Source: Bacteroidales bacterium (GTDB lineage Bacteria; Bacteroidota; Bacteroidia; Bacteroidales; JAQXIO01). Taken from it: 32,100 nt of DNA. The stretch spans positions 1-32,100 of the forward strand of contig JAQXIO010000065.1 of assembly GCA_029007825.1 (NCBI GenBank), written 5' to 3'. The notes beneath the pieces were generated by a model that did no database searches, was not told the DNA's origin, and worked only from the letters and a program-made list of their open reading frames with translations. Positions 16,266 to 25,004 of the stretch are shown in pieces (positions within the stretch are counted from its first letter, which is position 1; each line of letters opens with the position of its first letter). A program made the position numbers and the translations under genes.

Positions 16266-16781
16266 TCAGCAGACTTCTTTTAGTTGATCTTTTATCCGGT
16301 TGTATTCCTGTTCGAAATTAGGCGTAAAAATATTCTTCCCGAGAGAATTTTCTATTTCGGTAAAATTCCAGAAACGCCCGTCTTCAAGTTCATCGTTATC
16401 CGGACTGATTATTCCGTTATAAATCGTTGCAAAACTAAAAACCAGCTCTTTTTCTATGTGGCTTTCGAATACATAAGAAAGAATGAATTCGGGAGTAAAT
16501 TCCAGAATTCCTAATTCTTCTTTCGTTTCGCGGAATAGAGCTTCATAAACATTCTCTCCGAAATCTATATGCCCTCCCACGGCCGTGTCCCATTTTCCCG
16601 GTTGAATATCTTTTGTTAGGGAACGTTTCTGCAGGTATAACTCTTTTTGGTCGTTGAGAATGTGCAGATGCACCACAGGATGTAACGGTTTTGTCCCGCC
16701 ATGGCAAACTGCCCGTGTTGCAGAGCCTATAATATCTCCGGCCTCGTTTACCAGAGGGAATAACTCATCATTATTGGTCAT
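16266..16781 (-). CDS. NUDIX hydrolase, YfcD/IDI-like
   Basis: A 171-residue soluble hydrolase that cleaves a nucleoside-diphosphate-linked or similar pyrophosphate. The NUDIX box is complete at residues 70-92: GHIDFGENVYEALF followed by RETKEELGI, with the catalytic RExxEE core. The N-terminal layout (ELFPLVNEAGDIIG, then LYLQKRS and PGKWDTAVGGH) resembles E. coli YfcD and type I isopentenyl-diphosphate isomerase relatives, but the substrate is not predictable. Its ATG lies inside the end of topB (11-base overlap), so it is translated from the topB transcript. Confidence 0.92.
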   Translation of the reverse strand: MTNNDELFPLVNEAGDIIGSATRAVCHGGTKPLHPVVHLHILNDQKELYLQKRSLTKDIQPGKWDTAVGGHIDFGENVYEALFRETKEELGILEFTPEFILSYVFESHIEKELVFSFATIYNGIISPDNDELEDGRFWNFTEIENSLGKNIFTPNFEQEYNRIKDQLKEVC

Positions 16782-18744
16782 TAGGTTGATAATTGTTTAA
16801 TATGTTTTTTAATTCGTCAAAACTGTTTTTGTCTCCGTATATTTCGAATGGCAACCTGAAATTACATCCCTCTTTCCAGTTAGAGCATCCATAAGCCTTT
16901 TTCCCTTTCAGAATATTTCCGGTTTTGCATAAAGGACATTTTAGTTCTCTGGGTGGCGGAGGCGGTACAATACGTTTATATTTTACGTCTTCCACGATAC
17001 GCAGCACCATCTCTTTCAGTTCGGAAAGAAATTGTTGGGGATCGTAAGATCCTTTTTCTATTTCGCGTAGCTTTTTTTCCCATATTCCCGTAAGCTCTGC
17101 CGATTTTAATAACTCCTCCTGTATATTTCCGATTAATTCGATTCCCGTGGGAGTGGCGATCAGATTCTTACGGACTTTCTTGATATAATTACGTTTAAAG
17201 AGCGTTTCAATGATTGCAGCCCGTGTGGAGGGACGTCCGATTCCGTTTTCTTTAAGAAGGTCACGTAATTCTTCATTCTCCACTAATTTTCCCGCTGTCT
17301 CCATTGTGCGTAAAAGTGTCGCTTCCGTATAGGGCTTCGGGGGCTGGGTCATCTTTTGTATAAGAGATGGTTCGTGAGGGCCGGACTCTCCTTTTTCAAA
17401 TGCCGGAAGAATGCCTTCTTCGTCTGACTCATTGCTTTCTTCCTTATCGGAAGGCTCCTTAGTAAAGAGAATCCTCCATCCGGGTTCGAGTATTTGTTTC
17501 CCGGTAACTTTAAATTCCACTCCGGCACTTTCGGCCTCTATCGTAGTGGTTGCAATTTTGCAATCCGGGTAAAAAGCAGCGATAAACCGCCGGGCAATAA
17601 GATCATAAACTTTTGCTTCACACCCGTTTATGTTGAGTGCCTTTACTCCCGTAGGAATGATCGCGTGGTGGTCGGTTACTTTTGCATTATCGAAAACTTT
17701 TTTGGACTTCGGTATTTTCTTCAGCTCCAGAAGGGGGGCCGTAAAGTTTTCGTAACCTGTAAGCCCCCTTAATGTATTGGGAATTTTGGGATAAATGTCG
17801 TCAGATAAAAAAGTGGTATCGACACGGGGATAGGTCGCCAGTTTTTTTTCGTAGAGAGCCTGTATGTATTTGAGCGTATCTTCTGCCGAAAAAGCAAAGC
17901 GCTTATTGCATTCGACTTGTAAAGAGGTGAGATCGAAAAGACGGGGAGGGGCTTCTTTTCCCTCTTTTGTATTGACTGATGTAATCGATAACGGAGCTCC
18001 TTTTATTTTCTCAAGAAGTTCAGCACCCTCTTCTTCACTTTGGAAACGCCCTTTTTTTGCGGAAAAAAGTGTATTCCGGTAGAGCGTTTTTAATTCCCAG
18101 TAAGGCTCAGGCTTGAAGTTTTCTATTTCCAGATGTCGTTGTACGATAAGGGAAAGAGTAGGGGTTTGTACGCGTCCGATTGACAGCACCTGTTTTTCTT
18201 TTCGGTATTTAAGGGTATATAAACGTGTCGCATTTATACCTAACAGCCAATCGCCTATAGCCCGTGCCATACCGGCCTGGTAGAGGGTATTAAAGTCATT
18301 GCCGTTGCGTAACTTTTCAAATCCTTCGCGAATAGCCTCTTCGGTAAGGGAAGAAATCCACAAACGTGAAATTTTACAACGGCATCCCGCTTTTTGCAAT
18401 ACCCATCGTTGTATAAGTTCTCCTTCCTGTCCGGCATCCCCGCAGTTAATTACTTCGTCGGCCTGTGTGACAAGCTGTTCTATTATGGCAAATTGTTTTT
18501 GTATTCCACTATCGTCGATCAGTTTAATGCCAAAACGTTCGGGAAGCATGGGTAGGGTACCGAGCGACCATCTTTTCCACTCTTCCCTGTAATCGTGGGG
18601 CTCTTTTAATGTGCAGAGATGGCCGAATGTCCAGGTTACCTGATATCCGTTTCCTTCTATATATCCGTTTTTCCGGTTTTTAGCACCCAAAACCGTAGCG
18701 ATCTCTTTAGCTACACTGGGTTTCTCTGCAATACAAACAATCAT
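16771..18744 (-). CDS. topB: DNA topoisomerase III (type IA)
   Basis: TopB relaxes negative supercoils and decatenates DNA through a 5'-phosphotyrosine intermediate. The 657 residues cover the Toprim domain at the N-terminus (MIVCIAEKPSVAKEIA, then GDAGQEGELI with the acidic metal ligands), the active-site helix with catalytic Tyr305 in ATYPRVDTTFL, the DNA-gate motif SIGRVQTPTLSLIV, ENGIGRPSTRAAIIETL, and one C-terminal four-Cys zinc ribbon (CPLC...CSNWKEGC). The ATG at 18744 is chosen because the upstream extension would run through the promoter -7 element at 18765-18772. Bacteroidota often carry extra topB copies on conjugative elements, but no transfer genes occur here, so this looks like the chromosomal copy. 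Confidence 0.95.
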   Translation of the reverse strand: MIVCIAEKPSVAKEIATVLGAKNRKNGYIEGNGYQVTWTFGHLCTLKEPHDYREEWKRWSLGTLPMLPERFGIKLIDDSGIQKQFAIIEQLVTQADEVINCGDAGQEGELIQRWVLQKAGCRCKISRLWISSLTEEAIREGFEKLRNGNDFNTLYQAGMARAIGDWLLGINATRLYTLKYRKEKQVLSIGRVQTPTLSLIVQRHLEIENFKPEPYWELKTLYRNTLFSAKKGRFQSEEEGAELLEKIKGAPLSITSVNTKEGKEAPPRLFDLTSLQVECNKRFAFSAEDTLKYIQALYEKKLATYPRVDTTFLSDDIYPKIPNTLRGLTGYENFTAPLLELKKIPKSKKVFDNAKVTDHHAIIPTGVKALNINGCEAKVYDLIARRFIAAFYPDCKIATTTIEAESAGVEFKVTGKQILEPGWRILFTKEPSDKEESNESDEEGILPAFEKGESGPHEPSLIQKMTQPPKPYTEATLLRTMETAGKLVENEELRDLLKENGIGRPSTRAAIIETLFKRNYIKKVRKNLIATPTGIELIGNIQEELLKSAELTGIWEKKLREIEKGSYDPQQFLSELKEMVLRIVEDVKYKRIVPPPPPRELKCPLCKTGNILKGKKAYGCSNWKEGCNFRLPFEIYGDKNSFDELKNILNNYQPNDQ

Positions 18745-18764
18745 TCTCACTTCTTTTGGAACTA

Positions 18765-18772
18765 CAAAGATA
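18765..18772 (-). promoter_or_regulatory. -7 element of the topB promoter
   Basis: On the minus strand this reads TATCTTTG, 20 bases before the topB ATG. No good TTG was seen 19-20 bases upstream. It decides the start of topB, as the longer ORF would begin upstream of it. Confidence 0.6.
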
Positions 18773-18871
18773 ACCATGCTGCCATGAATTGCCCGCTTTT
18801 TGCCGATATAAAATCCATTTTTCGTTTACTCGTTTTGTCCTTGATATAAGCCGCGTTATCTGCAATCTTAT

Positions 18872-18879
18872 TATCTTTG
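18872..18879 (+). promoter_or_regulatory. -7 element of the ubiE-menA-tilS promoter
   Basis: TATCTTTG lies 20 bases before the ATG at 18900, and the upstream -33 box is poor. This argues against the longer reading frame starting at 18789. Confidence 0.6.
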
Positions 18880-18899
18880 TCAGACAAATAAGCCCTTTT

Positions 18900-19607
18900 A
18901 TGAATTCTGTAGCCGATAAGAGCGGGGTTAAACAAATGTTTGACTCTATCGCATGGAGATACGATTTTTTGAATCATTTTCTTACTTTAGGTATTGATAA
19001 ATGGTGGAGAAAAAAGGCGGTAGAGTGTATCTCTTCCTACCCTGAAGCTGTGTTTCTGGATGTGGCAGCCGGCACGGGAGACCTGTCAGTGGAGCTTGCA
19101 CGAAGAAAAACGCCAGAACATGTTATCGGCATCGATATTTCGGATGGTATGCTTTCGATAGGAAAAGAAAAAGTCAAGCGTTTGGGTTTAACCGATCGGA
19201 TAGAGTTCCGGAATGGAAATTGTGAAGAATTGCCATTTGACGATGCTGTTTTCGATGCGGTAACGGTCGGTTTTGGAATTCGTAATTTTCAGCATCCCCG
19301 GAAAGGACTTTCGGAAATGTACAGAGTCATGAAAAAAGGAGGAGAACTTGTTATCCTGGAGTTTTCACGTCCGGACAATAAATTGCTTTGTACTCTTTTT
19401 GATGTCTATTTCTGTAATATTCTTCCTTTTGTAGGACATCTTTTTTCAAAACATGCGTCGGCATATACCTATCTGCCTCAAAGTGTGAAGAATTTTGTAT
19501 ACGGGGAAAAATTTACCGTATGGATGAAAGAAGCCGGATTTTCCGATGTGAGTTATCGTCCGCTTACTTTTGGCGTGGCAACTATTTATAAAGGTGTAAA
19601 AAATTGA
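18900..19607 (+). CDS. ubiE: Demethylmenaquinone methyltransferase
   Basis: UbiE/MenG carries out the last step of menaquinone synthesis, C-methylation of demethylmenaquinone by SAM at the membrane. The 235-residue protein has the family start (VKQMFDSIAWRYDFLNHFLTLGID), SAM motif I FLDVAAGTGDLS (52-63), the acidic IGIDIS strand, and the UbiE signatures VGFGIRNFQ and YRVMKKGGELVILEFS. The ATG at 18900 is chosen from the promoter position and family length; upstream in-frame codons do not look like protein. menA follows 5 bases after the stop, which supports the menaquinone role since Bacteroidota use menaquinone. Confidence 0.96.
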   Translation: MNSVADKSGVKQMFDSIAWRYDFLNHFLTLGIDKWWRKKAVECISSYPEAVFLDVAAGTGDLSVELARRKTPEHVIGIDISDGMLSIGKEKVKRLGLTDRIEFRNGNCEELPFDDAVFDAVTVGFGIRNFQHPRKGLSEMYRVMKKGGELVILEFSRPDNKLLCTLFDVYFCNILPFVGHLFSKHASAYTYLPQSVKNFVYGEKFTVWMKEAGFSDVSYRPLTFGVATIYKGVKN

Positions 19608-19612
19608 TTTGT

Positions 19613-20500
19613 ATGAAGAATCCGGTATTGAAATGGTTCTCTATTGCTCGTCCCGGAACATTGGCAGCAGCCGCTTCTCCTGTTTTCATAGGTCTGTTGA
19701 TTACCGTGGGGGTAGGGGCACCTTTTCATTGGACTATTGCTTTCGTTACTTTTTTAGCTGCGGTCTCAATACAGATAAGTGCAAATTTTATTAATGATTA
19801 TTACGATTATAAGAAAGGAACCGATTCTGTTGGACGTTTAGGCCCCCGAAGGGCAATCAGTGCGGGAGATGTTTCGCCTCTTGCTATGAAATGGGCTATC
19901 GGAATAGCGTTGGGTACAGCCGCATTGTGTGGTTTATTCCTGGTATTTACCGGAGGATGGCCTATTTTTATAATCGGAATTTTTTCCCTTCTTTTCGCAT
20001 GGCTTTATACGGCAACCCGTTTTTCTCTGAGTTATCTTGGAATTGCCGATGTTTTTGTACTTATATTTTTCGGTCCGGTTGCGACGGTAGGTACGTTTTA
20101 TTTGCAGGCAGGCAGCTTTAGTATGCAGGCCTTCTGGTATGGTTGCGTATGCGGATTGATATCGACGGCCGTTTTGGTGGTAAATAATGTACGGGATTAC
20201 GAATCGGACCGGGCAGCCGGGAAAAGAACGCTTATTGTCAGGAAAGGAAAGCACTTTGGCGAGATGGAGTATTTATTAGTCTTTTTATTATGTATTCCAT
20301 GTCTTTGGCTGGGTGGGGCCAAAGGATTGCTTTATTGTATCGTCCTCCCTGCATTGCTTTTATATTCCCGTTTAAAAAAAGCGGAGGGGAGTGTATATAA
20401 TCGGATTCTGATCCAGACAGGATTATTAAATCTCTTGTTCGTTTTACTCTGTTTCTGTGAGGTATTCTTTTTACCTGAAGACACCTTTATAGGGAACTGA
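19613..20500 (+). CDS. menA: 1,4-dihydroxy-2-naphthoate polyprenyltransferase
   Basis: MenA attaches the polyprenyl tail to dihydroxynaphthoate, giving demethylmenaquinone, the substrate of the upstream methyltransferase. The 295 residues form an UbiA-type membrane protein with about nine helices. The two Asp-rich, Mg-diphosphate-binding motifs are NDYYDYKKGTD in the first half and NNVRDYESDRAAGKRTL in the second. The order here (methyltransferase, then prenyltransferase) is the reverse of the reaction order. ATG at 19613 is preferred to TTG at 19604. tilS follows after 11 bases. Confidence 0.95.
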   Translation: MKNPVLKWFSIARPGTLAAAASPVFIGLLITVGVGAPFHWTIAFVTFLAAVSIQISANFINDYYDYKKGTDSVGRLGPRRAISAGDVSPLAMKWAIGIALGTAALCGLFLVFTGGWPIFIIGIFSLLFAWLYTATRFSLSYLGIADVFVLIFFGPVATVGTFYLQAGSFSMQAFWYGCVCGLISTAVLVVNNVRDYESDRAAGKRTLIVRKGKHFGEMEYLLVFLLCIPCLWLGGAKGLLYCIVLPALLLYSRLKKAEGSVYNRILIQTGLLNLLFVLLCFCEVFFLPEDTFIGN

Positions 20501-20511
20501 AAATAAATGTT

Positions 20512-21825
20512 ATGGATAGGAAAATTTCCGGTTTTATAAAACAATATAACCTCCTTTCTAAGGGATGCAAAGTTATTGTAGGATTTAGTGGCGGAGCCGA
20601 TTCTGTTGCCTTATTATCGATTTTAACGGATCTGGGATTTCAATGTATTGCAGCTCACTGTAACTTTCATCTCCGGGGAGAAGAGTCGGAACGGGATGAA
20701 CTTTTTGCCCGGAATTTCGCATTGCGACGTAATATAGTGTTTGAAAAAATTGATTTCGATACGGTTGGATATGCTTCGATCCATGGCATTTCGATTGAAA
20801 TGGCAGCACGCACATTACGATATGAATGGTTTGAAAAGCTAAGATTGCAACATGACGCGGAAGCCATTGCAGTAGCGCACCATCGGGATGATCAGGTAGA
20901 GACGGTTCTGTTGAATATAATCAGGGGATGCGGACTTAAAGGCCTTACCGGAATGGCTCCTGAGAACGGATATGTCGTACGACCTTTGCTTTGTGTTTCA
21001 AGATCCGAGATAGAAGACTTTTTGGATAGCAGGAGACTGGAATTTGTTACCGATAGTACGAATAATGAGACGGTTTATCTGCGCAATTCGGTTCGCCATG
21101 AATTGCTCCCTTTACTGGAAAGATATAATCCGTCTGTACGGTCAGCATTGTTACGGATGAGTCATTATATGGAAGGTGTGGAGAAAGTATATGACGATGC
21201 CATAGATAGAGGGAAAAAGGAGGTAATGCCGTCGTCGTCGGAGATAGATATCGATCGTTTATTCCGGGAGCCATCTCCTGAATCGTTGCTGTATTCCATA
21301 TTGTCCCGATACGGTTTTTCCCCGGCTGTCACAGACGAATTGTTCAACTCCCTTTCCGGATCTTCCGGAAAAGTATTTTTCTCACCGACTCACCGGGCTG
21401 TAAAAGATCGTTCACGTATTCTTATAACCGACAAGAATGCGAAAGAAAATGAAACTTTTTTCATTGAAAACGATCTTTGCAGTGAACAACTTCCCTTTAA
21501 AATGAGTTTTACTATAGTAGATTTCGACGGAGATTTTGCAACTTTGAAAAGTTTAGGAGGAGCAGTGTTCGATATGGATAAACTTGTTTTTCCGCTTACT
21601 CTCCGACGTTGGAAAAAGGGGGATTTTTTTGTCCCTTTCGGCATGAAGGGACGTAAAAAAATAAGTGATTATTTTAATGACCATAAATACTCATTGCTTC
21701 AAAAAGAAGAAGCATGGTTACTTTGTTCGGGTTGTGATGTGCTCTGGATTGTGGGAGAGCGGACAGACGACCGTTACAAAGTCGTAAAAAATACACAAAA
21801 AATGTTGCACATAACGTTAGATTGA
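20512..21825 (+). CDS. tilS: tRNA(Ile)-lysidine synthase
   Basis: TilS converts cytidine 34 of the tRNA-Ile with anticodon CAU to lysidine using ATP and lysine, making it read AUA codons; it is essential in most bacteria. It has 437 residues. The PP-loop VGFSGGADSVALL (23-35) is the ATP site, followed by AAHCNFHLRGEESERDE and VAHHRDDQVETVLLNIIRGCGLKGL, both typical. The C-terminal part has the tRNA-recognition TilS C-domain (LRRWKKGDFFVPFGMKGRKK). It is third in the ubiE-menA-tilS run. The rho promoter begins within its last codons. Confidence 0.96.
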   Translation: MDRKISGFIKQYNLLSKGCKVIVGFSGGADSVALLSILTDLGFQCIAAHCNFHLRGEESERDELFARNFALRRNIVFEKIDFDTVGYASIHGISIEMAARTLRYEWFEKLRLQHDAEAIAVAHHRDDQVETVLLNIIRGCGLKGLTGMAPENGYVVRPLLCVSRSEIEDFLDSRRLEFVTDSTNNETVYLRNSVRHELLPLLERYNPSVRSALLRMSHYMEGVEKVYDDAIDRGKKEVMPSSSEIDIDRLFREPSPESLLYSILSRYGFSPAVTDELFNSLSGSSGKVFFSPTHRAVKDRSRILITDKNAKENETFFIENDLCSEQLPFKMSFTIVDFDGDFATLKSLGGAVFDMDKLVFPLTLRRWKKGDFFVPFGMKGRKKISDYFNDHKYSLLQKEEAWLLCSGCDVLWIVGERTDDRYKVVKNTQKMLHITLD

Positions 21826-21834
21826 TTAACTTTG
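21805..21834 (+). promoter_or_regulatory. Promoter of rho
   Basis: TTG at 21805-21807, exactly 19 bases, then TAACTTTG at 21827-21834: a full match to the Bacteroidota promoter pattern. It overlaps the end of tilS and predicts a leader of roughly 120 bases before the rho ATG. Confidence 0.82.
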
Positions 21835-21841
21835 CACCAAA

Positions 21842-21964
21842 TAAATCCCACCTATTTTTTAGTTTTTACTCTACAAACACATCTTTTACGTATTTTATCG
21901 AATAAAGTTTTACACTTTAATCCGAGTCTTTCGGATCCTAAAAAAATGATTATATTTTTACAAA
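21842..21964 (+). promoter_or_regulatory. Leader of rho with a small hairpin
   Basis: The predicted untranslated leader is poor in G and largely unstructured at first, rich in C, T and A (21846-21900), as Rho-loading sites tend to be. Then comes a hairpin ATCCGA-GTCTT-TCGGAT at about 21920-21936, and an A-run before the ATG. Autoregulation of rho through its leader is known in E. coli; here it is an inference. Confidence 0.4.
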
Positions 21965-23842
21965 ATGCAGAAATACAACATCTTAGAGCTCAATGAGAAG
22001 AATATATCCGAGCTCAAAGCTATTGCCGATGAATTGAAAATCAAAAAAAGCGATTCGCTCAAGAAAGAAGAGCTGATTTATGCTATTTTAGACCAGCAAG
22101 CTATTAATTATGCCGATAAGGCAGCAGAACAAAGTAAGGAAAGAGACACGAGACGGACAAAGAAACCGGCAGCAAAAAAGCCGGCAGCGTCGTCTGCCAA
22201 ACCTGTTGCGGAAGAGAAAGCCGTTGCAGTAGAAAAGAAAGAGGCAGAAAAAGAAGCACCCGTAGCGGAAGAACCGGCTCTACCTAAGAAAGAACAGCCT
22301 GAAAAGCCGGTCGGAACGACTCAGGCTAAAACAGCGAAAAATAAACGCAAAAGGATCACACCGGCAGCAGAAGCGCCCGTTGTTGAGGCTCCTGCTCCGG
22401 AGGCAACCGTACAACAGCCGGAATTACCGGTTGTCGTACCTGAAAAAAAGGTAGCAGAAGCTACCCCGGCTCCGGAACCGGAGGCCGTTGCTGAGCTTCC
22501 GGTAAAAGAAGAGAATAAACCTGCGGAAGAACCGGAAGAGGCAGCTCGTCCGCAAAGGGTGATTTTTAAGCATGATCCTACGAAGCAGACGAAAGTAGAT
22601 ACCCTGCTTCCTCAGATGACTTATAATAACAATAAGAAAAACGGAGCGAATAATAATCGTCCGAACAATAACAATAATCGTCCGGCTCCACAACAGGAAA
22701 AAGGATATGATTTCGATGGAATTCTTGTTGCTTCGGGAGTTCTGGAAATTATTCAGGATGGTTATGGCTTTTTACGATCGGCAGATTACAATTACCTTAG
22801 TTCTCCCGATGACGTATATGTTTCGCAATCTCAGATCAAGCTTTTCGGTTTAAAGACAGGAGATGTGGTAGAAGGACCTATTCGCCCTCCCAAAGAAGGA
22901 GAGAAGTTCTTCCCGTTGGTGAAAGTTGACCGGATTAACGGACGTACGCCGGATGAAGTACGCGACCGTATTCCGTTTGATCATCTGACTCCGCTTTTTC
23001 CGGATGAAAAGTTCAGATTGACTGAAAAACGCAGCAATAAAATTCATGATAATCTTTCCGTACGTGTTGTCGATTTGTTTTCTCCTATCGGGAAAGGTCA
23101 GCGGGGATTGATCGTCGCTCAGCCGAAAACCGGAAAGACGATGTTGCTCAAGGATATTGCAAATGCTATTGCGGTGAATCATCCGGAAGTGTATATGATA
23201 ATTTTGCTGATCGATGAACGCCCTGAAGAAGTAACGGACATGGCGCGCAGCGTAGATGCTGAAGTGATAGCCTCTACGTTCGACGAACCGGCGGAACGTC
23301 ATGTAAAGATTGCCGATATCGTTCTGAATAAAGCAAAAAGAATGGTAGAGTGCGGACATGATGTCGTAATTCTTCTGGATTCTATAACACGTCTGGCTCG
23401 TGCTTACAATACGGTTCAACCTGCTTCAGGTAAAGTGCTTTCAGGTGGTGTGGATGCAAATGCATTACAAAAACCTAAACGCTTCTTCGGTGCAGCACGT
23501 AATATAGAAAATGGAGGTAGCCTTACGATAATAGCTACCGCATTGACAGATACAGGTTCAAAGATGGATGAAGTTATTTTCGAAGAATTTAAAGGTACGG
23601 GAAATATGGAATTACAGCTTGACCGTCGCTTGTCCAATCGTCGTATATTCCCGGCTGTCGATATTACGGCATCGAGCACGCGTCGCGACGATCTGTTACA
23701 GGACGAAACGACATTGAACCGTATGTGGATTCTGCGCAAGTTCCTTTCGGATATGACTTCGTTGGAAGCTATGGATATTGTGAAGGGAAAAATGGAAAAA
23801 ACGTATGATAATGCCGAATTCTTGGCATCTATGAACGGATAA
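21965..23842 (+). CDS. rho: Transcription termination factor Rho with long disordered insert
   Basis: Rho is the hexameric RNA helicase that terminates untranslated transcripts. It has 625 residues against about 420 in E. coli. Domains in order: Rho N-terminal helical domain ([20 protein letters not shown], 1-46); a low-complexity insert (about 47-249), first Ala/Pro/Glu/Lys-rich, then Asn-rich ([12 protein letters not shown]); RNA-binding cold-shock domain from about 250 ([15 protein letters not shown]); and the ATPase with Walker A PKTGKT (387-392), Walker [17 protein letters not shown], and the secondary RNA site [18 protein letters not shown]. Walker A has Thr where E. coli has Ala. The insert matches what is known for Bacteroides thetaiotaomicron Rho, where it drives phase separation. 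It has its own promoter and terminator. Confidence 0.97.
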   Translation: MQKYNILELNEKNISELKAIADELKIKKSDSLKKEELIYAILDQQAINYADKAAEQSKERDTRRTKKPAAKKPAASSAKPVAEEKAVAVEKKEAEKEAPVAEEPALPKKEQPEKPVGTTQAKTAKNKRKRITPAAEAPVVEAPAPEATVQQPELPVVVPEKKVAEATPAPEPEAVAELPVKEENKPAEEPEEAARPQRVIFKHDPTKQTKVDTLLPQMTYNNNKKNGANNNRPNNNNNRPAPQQEKGYDFDGILVASGVLEIIQDGYGFLRSADYNYLSSPDDVYVSQSQIKLFGLKTGDVVEGPIRPPKEGEKFFPLVKVDRINGRTPDEVRDRIPFDHLTPLFPDEKFRLTEKRSNKIHDNLSVRVVDLFSPIGKGQRGLIVAQPKTGKTMLLKDIANAIAVNHPEVYMIILLIDERPEEVTDMARSVDAEVIASTFDEPAERHVKIADIVLNKAKRMVECGHDVVILLDSITRLARAYNTVQPASGKVLSGGVDANALQKPKRFFGAARNIENGGSLTIIATALTDTGSKMDEVIFEEFKGTGNMELQLDRRLSNRRIFPAVDITASSTRRDDLLQDETTLNRMWILRKFLSDMTSLEAMDIVKGKMEKTYDNAEFLASMNG

Positions 23843-23862
23843 AGTCGATAAATCAGATATTG

Positions 23863-23895
23863 AAAAGCCTCTTCAGTATTGAAGAGGCTTTTTTT
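23863..23895 (+). terminator. Strong intrinsic terminator of rho
   Basis: AAAAGCCTCTTCA (23863-23875), loop GTAT, then TGAAGAGGCTTTT (23880-23892) and further T. A perfect 13-base stem with a T-tract, 20 bases after the rho stop. Confidence 0.96.
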
Positions 23896-23952
23896 GTGAA
23901 ATTTTTATGGGAAAGAGTATGGTTCTATTCCATATTTTGCTGTATTTCGGTT

Positions 23953-24132
23953 CTATCTTTTATTTTGTCCCGGTGCATAGGGTTTTGCTGACTTACTACC
24001 GGTTATTTTTTTTGCCTGTCCGGGTGGAATGGTTTTTTCTTTGTGAGTTTTTGTTCTGGACACAGTAACACAGGATGTTCCGCTTAGTGTAAAAAGCGCC
24101 GATAATAAGATTAATAGATATTTCATATTCAT
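23953..24132 (-). CDS. Small lipoprotein-like peptide with PPGQAKK motif, unknown function
   Basis: A 59-residue ORF with a hydrophobic signal (MKYLLILLSALFTLSGTSC) ending in a Cys that may be lipidated, although the lipobox (GTSC) is not ideal. The mature part is about 40 residues, very basic, with two Pro-Gly-Gln turns: IPPGQAKKITGSKSAKPYA, then PGQNKR at the end. I recall this PPGQAKK...SAKxYAPGQ pattern in small Bacteroidota proteins, sometimes with dubious annotation names. The start MNMKYLL (24132) is chosen because upstream in-frame residues do not resemble a signal; ATG at 24126 is also possible. It lies between rho and the V-ATPase operon on the opposite strand. Confidence 0.7.
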   Translation of the reverse strand: MNMKYLLILLSALFTLSGTSCVTVSRTKTHKEKTIPPGQAKKITGSKSAKPYAPGQNKR

Positions 24133-24339
24133 AATATGCAGATTTGTATGTGTTGTTTTATAATTAGAATGGTTATTCGCATGTATTTGTTTAATTGTAA
24201 ATATAGTTATATTGTTGATTGCGTATAACAATACGATGAAGTTTTTGTTTTTTATTTTTCTAAATGTTCAATTTGTTGACAGATATGTTCTAAAACGGAA
24301 CTTGAAGATGGGTATTAACAATTAATTTGTAGTTTGATA

Positions 24340-24370
24340 TTGTTTTTTACGTCTAAAGCAGATACATTTG
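24340..24370 (+). promoter_or_regulatory. Promoter of the V-ATPase operon
   Basis: TTG at 24340-24342, 20 bases, then TACATTTG at 24363-24370. It lies about 40 bases before the first ATG at 24412, and no other good promoter was seen within the operon. Confidence 0.72.
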
Positions 24371-24411
24371 CAAAAACACACAGTATTAAATTAAGAAAAA
24401 TTGCGTATACT

Positions 24412-25002
24412 ATGGATACTAAAATTCAGGAATTAACGGAGAAATTATATCAGGAGGGTGTTGAAAAAGGAAATCAGGAAGCTGCCCGATTGATACAAGA
24501 GGCGAAAACCCAGAGTGCCGCAATTATAAAAGACGCAGAAGAAAAAGCTAACGCCGTGTTGGCCGATGCCGCTAAAAAAGCCGCAGAGCAAAAAAAGAAC
24601 GTTGAATCGGAATTGAAATTATTTGCCGGACAGTCTGTGGAAGCTTTGAAAAGTGAGATTGCCAATTTGATAACAGACAAGATCGTTTCATCCGATGTGA
24701 AATCGATTGTATCTGATCAGGCTTTTTTACAGGAATTTATTGTTAAACTGGCAACCCAATGGCTGGAGAAGGAAAACCTCGTTATTCAGACGGCAGATGC
24801 GGAAGCCCTCAAATCTTATTTTATGACTCATGCAAAAGAATTGATGGATAAGGGCATAAAGATTGAGAAGGTAAATGGTAAGCCAGCATCGTTTGTTCTT
24901 CTTCCGGAAGACGGCTCATATAAAATCACTTTCGGAGAAGACCAGTTCATCGCTTATTTCAAGGAGTTCTTACGCCCGCGGTTGGTTGAAATGTTATTTT
25001 GA
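24412..25002 (+). CDS. ntpE: V-type ATP synthase/ATPase subunit E
   Basis: Peripheral-stalk subunit of 196 residues linking the catalytic head to the membrane stator. The N-terminal half is a long Ala/Lys/Glu/Gln-rich coiled coil (EGVEKGNQEAARLIQEAKTQ through about residue 80), as in bacterial and archaeal E subunits. The C-terminal half is a mixed alpha/beta domain that would contact the A and B subunits. The ATG at 24412 gives the standard N-terminus; the longer frame back to 24334 runs through the promoter. It is the first gene of the seven-gene operon. The usual partner G/H subunit is not recognisable nearby. Confidence 0.88.
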   Translation: MDTKIQELTEKLYQEGVEKGNQEAARLIQEAKTQSAAIIKDAEEKANAVLADAAKKAAEQKKNVESELKLFAGQSVEALKSEIANLITDKIVSSDVKSIVSDQAFLQEFIVKLATQWLEKENLVIQTADAEALKSYFMTHAKELMDKGIKIEKVNGKPASFVLLPEDGSYKITFGEDQFIAYFKEFLRPRLVEMLF

Positions 25003-25004
25003 TT

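Noticed and set aside
18745..18777. Eleven-residue extension of topB
   Set aside because: The extended start lies upstream of the -7 element at 18765-18772, and the family N-terminus begins at MIVCIAEKPS.
18789..18899. N-terminal extension of the ubiE reading frame
   Set aside because: It spans the TAnnTTTG promoter element at 18872-18879 and does not resemble the family; ATG at 18900 gives normal length.
22424..23739. Long minus-strand reading frames within rho
   Set aside because: They mirror the coding strand, have no homologous features and no promoter or start context.
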